From assembly GCA_009763385.1 (NCBI GenBank), contig CM019831.1, positions 117,435,482 through 117,499,481 of the forward strand: 64,000 bases of DNA. The letters are read 5' to 3'. Shown here in pieces: positions 47,261 to 56,942 of the stretch. The DNA is from Coix lacryma-jobi var. lacryma-jobi. Its lineage: Eukaryota; Streptophyta; Magnoliopsida; Poales; Poaceae. The notes below the pieces were generated by a model. It was not told where the DNA came from, made no database searches, and was given only the letters and a program-made list of their open reading frames with translations. The translations under genes and the position numbers were made by a program. The first letter of the stretch is position 1, and every line of letters begins with the position of its first letter.

Positions 47261-47515
47261 GGCTGCTGAGCATGCATGCACGCGATCTTTAAGCAGAAAT
47301 GCATCCTTGATCCTTGCAATGTTGATAAGCTGAGGTGTAAGTGTAGGTACAGAGTGTGTTGCATTGCATTGTGTGTTGGGTGGAGGGTTGGTACAGGGAA
47401 GGTTGGGGGGAAACGGGGAATACGCATTTGATGCTTCGAACAGGGTTCCGCGACTCAAATAGTCAGAAATTTGACCGGACTTCATTTTAACCCGTCATAA
47501 TATTCATGTTTAGTA

Positions 47516-47728
47516 CTCCCTACATCCCAAATTATAAGACATTGACTACTCATCTTATTCAAAAAAATTATGCAAATAAAGTCAAATTTAAATTATTCTT
47601 GAAGAATTTTTATTAATAAACAAAGCCATGACAAAAGAAATGATATTTTGCACAAAATTTTGAATAAGACAAGTGATCAAACTTGGTGTAAAAAAAGTCA
47701 AACGTCTTATAATTTAGGATGGATTGAG
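47516..47728. mobile_element. Stowaway MITE
   Basis: 213 bp from CTCCCTACATCCCAAATTAT to GTCTTATAATTTAGGATGGA plus TTGAG. The termini are inverted repeats and a perfect TA duplication flanks them (47514-47515, 47729-47730). It lies about 255 bp upstream of the oxidase start codon, in its likely promoter. Confidence 0.92.
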
Positions 47729-47730
47729 TA

Positions 47731-48527
47731 TTTAGCTACATCTTTGCCAAAGTTTGACCAAGAGGCACAAAGACGAATCAGAAGATTATTGGTTTGATAA
47801 GATTGCACTTTTATAGTGAAGGAATAAATTGTGAGTTTGTTTGAACTCTATACTAGGCTAAAAAATAGCATTTTTTAGCATTAGCAATTTACATAGGTGA
47901 ACTTGGTAAAGGTTGGGTTGCACTGACTCATTTACCGGTTAGATTGCGACCTAAACTTGCACCGTCCCATCACACAGCTCTAAACCATCATTGTACTGTT
48001 GCGTGAGGCGGTGCAACCCTCACCGAGTGAACGATTATATTGGGACCTCAACCTGCACCACATCATCACAAGTCTAAATCCATGCATCACTCTACAACTA
48101 GGTTCTAAACTCACAATGTACAACCACTAACACACCACAAAAGTCACTCTTCTTATATATACTTAGGGCTCGTTTTTGGTAGGGCTTCAAATTCTTCTAA
48201 AAACATTTTAGATCTAGATTCTCATATAAAACGTTTGGGGTGTTGAATAAAAAATCACTTTACCATTTGCATGGAAGCGTAGGCTGAGCTCCCCATATAG
48301 TAGGGAGCCCCTCTCGCTTCTGCCTTCCTTCCGGCTGACATTTGCGACTTCGGCTAAGCAGAGCGGCATGGTGGTCTAACATCTCTGTGTAGCGTGAGGA
48401 GCAGTTGGAACCCAGACAAGGCCTAGGAGCAAGGTTGAAGGCCCCAATAGTAGAAGGTCCAAGCGAGGGACCAGCAATCCAAGCGTTGCACATTAGCGGT
48501 ATCACGCCCGACAACCCAAGAGGCCTA
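47731..48527. other. intergenic, no gene recognised
   Basis: AT-rich left part, then 48270-48527 of GC-richer sequence open on the minus strand for 94 codons without a recognised domain. Probable transposon debris. Confidence 0.4.
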
Positions 48528-48818
48528 GGCCCTGTTTGGATCAAACTGACTAGGGACTAGGGACTATTAGGGGCCACTTTAGTTACCTCAAATGATGTTT
48601 AGTTTGGATGACTAAAAGTAGAATTTTAGTCCCTTTTAGTTAGGTTGTTTGACTCTAAAGTGACTAAAAGTAACTAAATAGTCCCAAATAGCCTCTCTTA
48701 AACGACTAACTGACTAAGAACTAAAAGTAACTAAAATAGTCACCCTGTTTGACAAAATAGGGACTATTTAGTAATCACTAGTCCTAAATAGTCCCTTGGA
48801 CTAGGGATCCAAACATGT
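48528..48818. mobile_element. Tourist-like MITE
   Basis: About 290 bp. The left end GGCCCTGTTTGGATC is mirrored by GATCCAAACATGTAT, and internal ACTAGGGACTAGGGACTATT is mirrored by AATAGTCCCTTGGACTAGGG. The repeated TAGTCCC / GGGACTA words make a strong hairpin. Target duplication unclear. Confidence 0.7.
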
Positions 48819-49027
48819 ATTCCTTTGTCCTCTAGATCCTCAATTTTGAATCACCAAGGGAAGCACGACTGTCTGCACGTCCTTTAGGCGTCTGCCATGA
48901 CACCACGCGCACAAGCCGTCCCTAGCGCACAACCGCCATAACCAGGTTGCTCATCCTGGCCAACCCACCTAGTTGCTGTTGCTAGCCAACCGCCATGCCC
49001 CCAAAGGCGGATCCTCGTTGGGGCTGT
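48819..49027. other. short spacer
   Basis: No feature seen between the MITE and the LTR of the Tat-type element. Confidence 0.4.
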
Positions 49028-49354
49028 TGTCTTAGGGCCGGAACCCTAAGACAGCCGGTCGACGCACGAGCGAAAGCACAAGCCAAAGGCGAGCGGAGAC
49101 TAGAGAATTAAGCAAAGTGAACAGTGCTCTCCCCCCAAGCTGGGAGGATGGGGGGCTTTTTATATTAATCCGAAACGGTTTGAAAGTACAAAAATGCCCA
49201 TCCAACTACTCTGTTGAGATTATAACGGCGCCAAACTCAACTAATCCACGACTTCTTGCCGCCCCCAGCGGCCCGAGGGGCAACATCGTCACATCACCCC
49301 CTGGCGGGCCCAGCGCCCCCTGGCTCCTTTCCTCGATAGGTGGGCCCGCTCCCT

Positions 49355-49660
49355 TTGGCTTCTGGCAACCTACGAAAACCTGTGAAAGACCGAAGCCGTG
49401 AATGACGAGAATTCCCGTCGGAGGCGCTTGGCCCCTACCGCGCGAAAGCTGCCCGGACCACCTGCGGTCCCTTTCGCGCGATAGCCGCGTCGCGGCGGGC
49501 TCGCTCCCCTTGGCTTCTGGCAACCTGCGAAGACCTGTGAAAGACCGAAGCCGTGAATGATGAGAATTTATATGGAGGCGCTTGGCCCCTATCGCGCGAA
49601 AGCTGCTCGGGCTACATGCGGTCCCTTTCGCGCGATAGTCTTGTTGCGGCGGGCTCGCCC
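49355..49660. repeat. 155-bp tandem duplication in the LTR
   Basis: TTGGCTTCTGGCAACCT and the following CCTGTGAAAGACCGAAGCCG recur with an offset of 155 bp. The copies extend through the ...GCGGCGGGCTCG segment and differ by small indels. Confidence 0.85.
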
Positions 49661-49890
49661 ACCCGTTGTCGCACCTTCGCTCAAAAACCACTGTGAGCCA
49701 AAGCCTGGGCCGCTACCGGCCCCTTCCGCGCGAAAGCGCGGCCCTGGCCGCCGGCCAGTGCGCTTACGCTCGGAAGTTGCTTCAATACTCGGGCTCCGGC
49801 CGCTCTAGCCCCCCATTCGCGCAAGTGCGTGCTTTCGCGCGAATGTGCCCTTTCGCGCGAATGTTCGCTTCCGCGCGAAAGCTTCGTCTT
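49430..49890. promoter_or_regulatory. array of TTTCGCGCGAAA-like palindromes
   Basis: About nine copies of a palindromic word of the form (T)TTCGCGCGAA(A) within 460 bp, near 49438, 49471, 49591, 49626, 49727, 49815, 49832, 49850 and 49871, in U3 of the Tat LTR (read leftward). The core TTTCGCGC fits the E2F consensus TTTSSCGC. That is inference; no protein binding is shown. Confidence 0.6.
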
Positions 49891-50054
49891 TCTTCGATCT
49901 GCGGGTCGGAGGCGCCAGCCGCCTGGGTACTATCCCAATAATAGCCCCTCACGGTCGGATCTGTGAGCTTGCGAAGTTCGACCGTGCCCTTTCGCTAGGC
50001 GCCTACGCCCGCCCAAAAAAGTACCTTTGCTTTGCTTCGAAGCCAAGGTTTTTT

Positions 50055-50260
50055 TTTCGCTTCACGTGTCTGGGCGTCTTGTCGCTCTCCTAAAACTGTG
50101 TACCGACTGTCGGGCCGTTGCGCCGCTTCGTATCCCGTGCCCGGATGCCTTTTCGTCTTCCTCAAAAACCGTGTACCATTTTGGTACACTGTTGTTACGC
50201 TTCGTTTCCCGTGCCCGGGCGTCTTTTTGTCTCCCTCGAAAACTGTGTACCGTTTGCCGG
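50055..50260. repeat. three imperfect ~70-bp tandem repeats
   Basis: Units starting CGCTTCGTTTCCCGTGCCCG and ending AAAACTGTGTACCGT-like recur at about 50055, 50128 and 50199, just upstream of the TATA box of the antisense ORF. Confidence 0.75.
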
Positions 50261-50272
50261 TCAACTTGCGCG

Positions 50273-50280
50273 TATATAAG
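50273..50280 (+). promoter_or_regulatory. TATA box of the antisense ORF
   Basis: TATATAAG in GC-rich surroundings, about 290 bp upstream of the ATG at 50566, on the strand opposite to the retrotransposon's own transcript. A leader intron may run from GTACGTAG near 50424 to an acceptor GTGTTAG at 50565. Confidence 0.55.
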
Positions 50281-50565
50281 CGTGAATGCTGTGGGCAAGG
50301 AGGCTACTTGGCCACTTGAAGCGTTCAAGTTCCTTTGCCGCCTGCCTGAGAAGCCCCGAGCCATTCGCTAAACGAAAGCTCTTAGTGCTTGCATCGTTCA
50401 TTCGCTAAGCACAAGTTACGGTACGTAGTCTTTATACTTCTCTTACCTTTTTTCGGCTTGATTCATGTTTCGATTCGCTTCTTTAAGTTTCTGTCCTTTC
50501 GCCCCTATCCTCTTTTTTATCCTTTCGCATACATCCTTGTTCATTCGTCTCTCGCGCCGTGTTAG

Positions 50566-51084
50566 ATGGCGTCTTCCAGTTCCACGTTGACTTCAAGCTC
50601 ATCTAGCGAAAGCAGTGGCGCTACTGGGTCCTCTTGTCACGAATGTAGTGCTGACGTGTTCGTTGGATCTGGGGTGGCTCCACAGGTTCCGGATCACAGC
50701 GGCAGTTTGTCTGACGACGGAGACTCTGGCTTGGTTTCGGCGCCTACCGACTGTTCGTTTTACCTTGGCGCTTCGCGAATGATGACTGCTGCTTTGCAAG
50801 CGATAGCCGAAAAGGGACCTCTGAGGAGAGACCATCTTGCGAACTGCCGTGTCCCCGGGGATGAAGAGGTGCCGATTCCGCGGCCTTTTGAAGCTATTGT
50901 CTTCCGCGACTATTTCGCTGTTGGCTGGACTTTCCGCTTGAAGAGTTTGTCGCGGATGTCCTTTCTGGGTTCAACATACAGCTTCACCAGCTGACGCCGA
51001 ATGCGTTCGTCAGGCTTGGAGTTTTCGCGATGGCAATGAAAATGCTTGATTGCGCGCCACGAGCCGATGTTTCGTGCGGTTCTG
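50566..51084 (+). pseudogene. antisense ORF of Tat element (Transposase_28-like), truncated
   Basis: Starts ATGGCGTCTTCC, Ser-rich, then the family core FEAIVFRDYFAVGWTFRL. A frameshift near 50940 moves the remainder (a GFNIQLHQLTPNAFVRLGVF segment) into another frame, and the internal deletion cuts it off at about 51085. Matches the 'putative gypsy type transposon' domain found in antisense ORFs of grass Tat elements (from memory). Function of the family is unknown. Confidence 0.65.
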
Positions 51085-53788
51085 CGATGTTCAGTCGATG
51101 CTGTGCGAGATCCCTGCTGACGCCTTGCAAGTCTTTCGCTGACCATGCGAAAATATCATCGTTGTCCGCGAGAAAAAATACCAGGGCGTTCCTTTCCCCT
51201 TCTGGCAAGTTTGACCCAATGTGCACTGTTCTTTCGGGCCTTGAAGCTGTAAGTGGGATCTTCACCGTCTCTTCGGCTGCCCCGACCTTACACTCCGGCG
51301 AGCCAGCGGTGGTGTGCCCTTCGACGGTCGCTTGCATTTCGTCTTTCTTTGCCACCTCGTTTATAAGGCTGTAACCGGGAGTTGGCCTGCCTTCAATTCT
51401 CTTGGAGGCTTGCTGATCTCCGTGCACGGTAATGATACCGAAAGGGGATGACATTTTCATACACAGGTAGCTTTGCTTGATGACAATGTTGAACTTGTTG
51501 GTGAAACCTCTGCCGAAAATGGCGGTATACGGGTAATCCATGTTCACTATATCGAACATCACCATTTCGGTGCGTACTCTTTCTCCCTCGGCAAAAGACA
51601 CTGGGACTTGTTTTTTGCCGATAGCGTCGATCTTTCTTCCCCCGAATCCGTACAAAGAGTTGCCGGCGGGATCCAAGCTTCGCCTATCCATCCCCATTGC
51701 TTCGAAAGCTTTGACGAATAGGATATCAGCTGAGCTGCCTGTGTCAATCAAGATGTTGTGCAAGGTGAAGCCAACCACATTGGTTGTGGCGACGAAAGCA
51801 TCGCAATGTGGGTAATCACAGACTTTGAAGTCTGACTCGTCGAAGCATATCGGCATCAACGACCAAGCGAGTCTGTTCAACGGGAGTCTTGGTGATACGG
51901 TTTGGACCCTTCGATGATAGTCCCTTCTCGCCCTCTTGCTTTCGTGTTCGAGGTTGGATCCACCGGTGAATGCGAAGATATGACCTCGTGACGGTAGGAT
52001 GCTATTGACTGCCCCGGAGTCGTTCTCTACATCCTGCCCCTGCTGGTAGTTGAGTTGCGCTGATTGTCCCTGAGGTTGGGCTTGAGCCGAAAGTGCCGGA
52101 GGTGGTGTTGGTTAACGCTGGTACTGCATTGGTGACGAAACTGCCACGGACTGCGATGGAAAGATTGGGAATTGGTAACCCTGATACGCCGGATTGAACC
52201 GTTGCATGTTTTGGGAGGGGATATACTGGGGAGGATGCATTGGTGTGTTTACATAATTGCTGCCTGATACAACCCCTGCTGTTGGGTCTTGTGAATTGTG
52301 AAAGACATGCTTGGTGCTTTCGCCGGAAGCTGAGGCTTGATCCTTGTCTTTCAACTCCTTTGCCATCTTACTGTATTTGGATTCGCGGGTGGTATGACCG
52401 AAATTTCTGTCGCAAATGACGCAGTATGGAGGTTTAGGTCCCCTTCCTCGGCCCCTTCCGTCACGGCCGCCACGTCCGGCCCTTCCACCGTGTCCTCCGT
52501 GGAAAGCATGATCGAAACCTCTTTGTTGCTGAAAATTGGCTGTGTTAGGTCTTTCTGCATCCCCCATCGCTTGCGATGGTTCTTCCTGCAGATTGTTGAT
52601 TGACCAAAAGGGCTTGATGATTCTTTGGTTCGGCACCGGGGGTGGACGACTTGCTCTCGTCATTTGCCTCTGCATCAGACGGGTGGCCTTACGCCGCCGA
52701 AAGTCATCGTCCGATCTCGCGTATGCATTCATTACGTCAAATAATTTGTGGACGGTCTTGGGCGGCTCTCTGGACAAGTGAGCGGCACACTGTCCAGTCC
52801 CCAAGCCTTCAGTGGCTGCTGCGATTACTGCTCCTTCTGGCATATTTGGAGCTTGAGCCTTTAGCTGGATGGAACGTCTGAGATATTTGGATAGTGGCTC
52901 GTCGTCTTGCTGGGTACAGTTCATGAGGTCACGAGTGGTCTTGATATCCGGCCGGAAACCTTGGAAAGTGGCGAGTAATTCGGCCTTCAACTAAGCCCAC
53001 GAATAGATAGACAGCGGTTTGAGGGTCGTGTACCAATCATGAGCTACGTCCTCAACTGCAAGAATGAGAGATTTTGCCAGGGCCTGATTGTCCCCACCAG
53101 CCGAAAAGACGGCTGTTTCATAGCTTGCCAAGAACTTGCGTGGATTCACCTTGCCATCGAAAGTCGGAATGCGTGGCTTGTAGTTGAGGGGCCATGGATG
53201 AGCTTGCAGCTCCCTCGAGAGCGGGGAAGTTTCGTCGATGGTGTTGTCAAAAGCTGGCGGCTGCTCTCGCCGTGGTATAAATATATTTTCTTGGATCATC
53301 GGGTTTGGGCCTCCCCCTGCCCTTTGCAGTTCCTAAATTTCCTTTTCCAGTTGCCTTCTCTGCGCCTCCGCTTGACGAAACGCGTCGCGAGTTTCATCCT
53401 CCCTTGCTTTTGCCGCAAGTTGCCGCTGCAACTGATCTCTTTGCTGAACCAACCTTTCGATTTCTTCTTGCTGCTGCATCAGCATTCTGATTGCTTGGGC
53501 ATGCCTGGTAACTTCAGAATCGTCGTCTTCTTCATCGCCGGGCTCGTCTTGGACGTTCCCTTCCGGCGTGTCATCTCTGCCGAAAGGCTGTAAGTCGTGG
53601 CTTGAGGACGCTACCGGCGGTAGCTGGGTTCCCGTCGGGAGCGTGCCGCCGAAAGCTTGGGGGTTTGGGGCTGTATTCGGTGGTATTTGAGTGGCTAGAG
53701 TGGATGCCGCGATTGTGCCCTGGCCATCCTTATTCGCGGCAACCGTCTCGAGATTGTCGACCGTCTTCGGCGCCTTCCTTGGTGGCAT
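51085..53788 (-). pseudogene. gag: Tat-type gag-protease polyprotein, decayed
   Basis: A single frame from ATG at 53788 down to the deletion junction near 51085, broken by stops at 53333 (TAG), 52991 (TAG) and 52112 (TAA). N-terminal coiled coil rich in Q/E (QQQEEIERLVQQRDQLQRQL), gag core around 53200-52800, Gly/Arg-rich GRGGRDGRGRGRG, and a zinc knuckle with its last Cys changed (CVICDRNFGHTTRES). The retropepsin active site is intact (ILIDTGSSADILF). The frame then runs DDIFAWSAKDLQGVSRDL, the usual junction toward RT, before the deletion. All three stops could arise by C-to-T changes, as expected for a methylated element. Confidence 0.85.
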
Positions 53789-54859
53789 GGCAAGCTCGGG
53801 CGACAACCTGAAAGGTCCAAAATGGCTAGAGGGGGGGGGGGGGGGTGAATAGCCTATAAAAATTTCTACTACAACACTTAAGCAAGCTTATTAGACAACT
53901 AAATGGCGACGCAAGTTTTGCGCTAGCTCTACAAAGGTGCAAGCCACCTATCCACAATTCTAGTTAATTATAATCTCTATGTCACACAATATCTATGTTG
54001 CTATTTTACAACTAAATGAGCAACAATAATTACCACTACACAAGATAAGTAATTTTAACTAGCTACAAGATATAATTATCACTTGCAAGAATGTAACAAA
54101 GGTAAATACAAGTGATAGAAGTGTGTATACCGAGCCGGGCAAGAGATCAATAAATGTATACCAATGAATACCACGGAGACAAGATGACACAATGATTTTT
54201 CCTCCGAGGTTCACTTGCTTGCCGGCAAGCTACGTCCCTGTTGTAGCGATTCACCCACTTGGAGGTTCATGCGCTAATAGGCATCACACGCCTAACCCAC
54301 AACCGGGTGCCGCACAACCAACACAAGTTGGGGATCCACAAGCTACGAGCAATCCACTAGAGTTGCCTTTCGTGATCTCCCACGGGGAAGGCACAAGAAC
54401 CCCTCACAAATCACCGATTGGGGGCGGATACAATCACCAAATCCCCTCACCAATCATCAAATCACCAACCGTCTAGGTGACGGCAATCACCAAGAGTAAT
54501 AAGAAATCCACAATCACAACAATCACCTAGTGCCACCAAATATGCAATCTCAAATGCACACACTAGGGTTTCCCTCAAATCCTCTCCCAAATGAGCAACA
54601 AGCTAGGAGATGGAGAGGAGAGGGAGATGCTCTTTGAAGCTCTCAAAATCAATCACTAGAGCTCGATCTCTCACTTGAATGGAGCACAAATCCTTGGGAG
54701 TGAGAGAGGAGAGGGAGAGAGCTTCCTTCACTTAGGGTTCTTCAAAGAGAGCAAGAATGGGGAAAGTGAAAGAGAGAAGAAAGGGGAGGGGAGGACCTGG
54801 CCTTTTACCTCAGCCATCCACCCATCCGACCGTTGCTATTCAGGAAACCAGATCCCGCA

Positions 54860-55105
54860 CTGGAAATTCCAGACGGCGCGCCCTGGAATTTCCAGGGCGA
54901 GAGCAGCCCAAACCCTCAGCAACTCATCCCACACTGGAAATTCCAGCTGACGCGGCCTGGAAATTCCAAGGTGGGAGCGTCTCCCGACCGTTGACAAACC
55001 CGCACTGGAAATTCCAGTTCGGGTGGCACCAATTTCCGGATGAACGCGAAATAACCAACAGAGGACCCCTTGCTGGAATAACTACGAGCTGAGCTGGAAT
55101 TTCCG
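54860..55105. repeat. array of CTGGAAATTCCAG palindromes in left LTR
   Basis: Six copies of the 13-mer palindrome CTGGAAATTCCAG or close variants, at 54860, 54893, 54934, 54957, 55004 and 55094, within 246 bp. Relative to the minus-strand TATA they lie about 215-460 bases downstream, hence probably in the transcribed leader. Confidence 0.8.
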
Positions 55106-55550
55106 ATCACAGCAAACTTTGTTCTCCTTTTTTTAAAACCCTTTTAAGTGCTATCTCTTCCCACAAGCACCAAATCAAATTTAGCACTTGAGATAGCTTT
55201 TCACAAAGAATTTTCTTGGGCTTTCTCATCAATCTCACCACGTCACTAAGTGCAATGTATATGCAAATGACACTCACACTTAGTGGCACTAGATAACCAT
55301 TGTAATCAAAGATTTCTCCTCTTTATAGTACGGTTATCTATCCTAAACCCGATCACGCACTCTATTGCTTCTTGACCGGTAAAACAAAACGGCCTTAGAA
55401 TTTATACCTTTGCCTTGAGCCCATTTTGTTTTTCTCTTTCTCCATTTCCAAGTTGGAGCACTTGATCACAATATTTTGGTCATCTCCATCACATGAGTGC
55501 CATCTAGCTCCATCACTTGGACTTCGACCAACCTATCTTATAATCACTCT

Positions 55551-55796
55551 GAGAGCAAGGTTAATAATACAACCAACAAGCTGGCTGCAAGTTTTCTTAC
55601 AGCCTTCTCCCAGCCTGCTCATATAGTAGTTAGCTCTTCACAATTAATACATGACCCACCTGTATGTCTCACATAATTTCTTGGTTCTTGTGCCTGAGCC
55701 GGCTGTAAGTTTACAGCCCGCTTCTCCTCTCTCTCCTCTCCTCTCTCCTCCACCTCAGCATTTAACCGGCTTACAGCCCATTGTAATACTTGCTCT
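55551..55796. mobile_element. MITE-like insertion in the left copia LTR only
   Basis: 246 bp present in the left LTR between ATAATCACTCT and TAAGCATAGGG; the right LTR reads straight across (63970-63990). The ends are inverted repeats (AGAGCAAGG... and ...CTTGCTCT) with internal repeats of GGCTGTAAG/CTTACAGCC. Exact edges are ambiguous because CTCT is complementary to the terminal GAGAG. It provides a filled and an empty site in one element. Confidence 0.88.
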
Positions 55797-55856
55797 TAAG
55801 CATAGGGTTAGTCCAATAGGTTTCATCAATTAAGCAAAACCAAACTAGGGCTTTCA

Positions 55857-56942
55857 ATCTCCCCCTTTTTGGTAATTGATGACAACCTCCACAAAGATAT
55901 GAATTAAATTCAATTTTGAATTTGAGTTGCTTGTCCAAGTATTTTGTTCATGAGTAAGAATTGGACAATCACCACAAATTCGATTTTGGTAGTACTAGCT
56001 CCCCCTACATATGTGCTTCATGAGTTTGGTTCAATTTGTTCACATATGCATGGATTGAAATTGTGGGAGAGATATTACTACCAAATGATGCTAAGGTGTA
56101 TAGAATGGACCTTTGAAGTGTGTTACCATCGGAGTGCACTTTTGATCATCATCCTTAGCACCATGAGTAGCTAGATATCACTTGTAAACACAAAAGACTA
56201 GATACCTCATGAGGCCAACATTAGATGCAAGGTTCAAGTACCACTTGTGAAACATAATTAAAACACATCTAGCTAACTTCTATGAATGCTAGTTCTCAAA
56301 TCATCATGCAAGTTATATTACTAGCATACACCACACAAGCATGTTATTGAATTTAAGACTTGTGCAATACAAATGCAACAATAAGTTCATGAGCTTGCTC
56401 CCCCTACTTGTGTGCTCAAAGTTTAATTGATCCCCTTACTTTGTCACTTCTCCCCCTTTGAGATTACTTTGCTTTTATCTTTGTGACTTTCTCTCCCCCT
56501 TTGTCATTAAGTACCATAAAAGGTACACCAATTTTAGTAGGAGTTAAGTCAATCAATGGGTGATCAAAAACATATTATGGTTCAACCTAGCAAACTTGCA
56601 TAAGATATTTAACACGGTTTGCTCAAGAATAAGCTTCTTCACACATCTTTCAATGGTTATCTTACTCATGTTGGTTAAACGCTTGAATGCTTATTTCCAA
56701 GATTAAACACTAGGTTCACAAGCCCACAAACATGTCATATGCTACCACTAGATCATATCAAACATAGAAGCAATAGTGGTACCATATATACATTAAATTC
56801 ATTTGATTTTCATGAATGAGCCTATATCATGCAAGGAATGGCTAAATGCACTAAACATGTCCTTATCAAAGATGAATGTCATGCCAAACAATTTTACCTT
56901 TGTTTTGTCGAAGGAGAGACATGTCATATAATGGATGGTGCA
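55857..56942 (-). other. copia 3' non-coding region with purine tracts
   Basis: No ORF of note. The minus strand carries AAAAAGGGGGAGATT directly at the LTR edge (55856-55871), the polypurine tract, plus similar AGGGGGAG tracts near 55999, 56398, 56451 and 56492. SIRE-type elements are known for an extended region here, sometimes with an env-like ORF; none is visible. Confidence 0.75.

Larger units (their letters stand above)
49028..49955 (-). repeat. 3' LTR of the Tat-type element (approximate)
   Basis: On the minus strand a TATA box (TAATATAAAAAGCCCC, + 49153-49168) precedes a leader that ends CCCTAAGACA at 49028. The LTR start is probably TGAGGGGCTATTATTGGG at about 49955; this boundary is a guess because the partner LTR is not in the window. 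Contains a 155-bp tandem duplication and a palindrome array. Confidence 0.55.
49028..53808 (-). mobile_element. Tat-type Ty3/gypsy retrotransposon, deleted and interrupted
   Basis: Leftward-oriented element. From right to left: gag start (53788), gag, retropepsin, then an abrupt join near 51085 into an opposite-strand ORF and its promoter region, then the 3' LTR ending at TGTCTTAGGGCCGG (+ strand, 49028). RT, RNase H and integrase are missing, so there is a large internal deletion. The antisense ORF between pol and the 3' LTR is a Tat/Grande-lineage trait. The right side is cut by the copia element at 53809; the other part and the 5' LTR lie beyond the window. Confidence 0.75.
53809..55856 (-). 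repeat. copia 3' LTR (left), with internal insertion
   Basis: 2048 bp including a 246-bp insertion (55551-55796) absent from the right LTR. It starts TGAAAGGTCCAAAATGG with a G run of about 15 (7 in the right LTR). Minus-strand TATA-like ACTATAAAGAGG lies at 55319-55330. Confidence 0.95.

Noticed and set aside
45593..47269. 558-codon + strand open frame opposite the glyoxal oxidase gene
   Set aside because: It is an Arg/Val/His-rich shadow of a GC-extreme coding sequence; the minus frame has a signal peptide, all copper-radical residues and family length.
47261..47485. 75-codon N-terminal extension of the oxidase
   Set aside because: An upstream in-frame ATG exists, but the extension has no targeting features and would bury the signal peptide; it is treated as 5' leader.
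54675..55092. 91- and 111-aa frames in the copia LTR (repeated at 63105-63522)
   Set aside because: They lie wholly in LTR sequence, and their repeated GNS/WKFQ-like words come from the palindrome array.
54860..55105. Palindrome array as canonical heat-shock elements
   Set aside because: GGAAATTCC has GAA and TTC separated by one base rather than two, so it does not fit nGAAnnTTCn.
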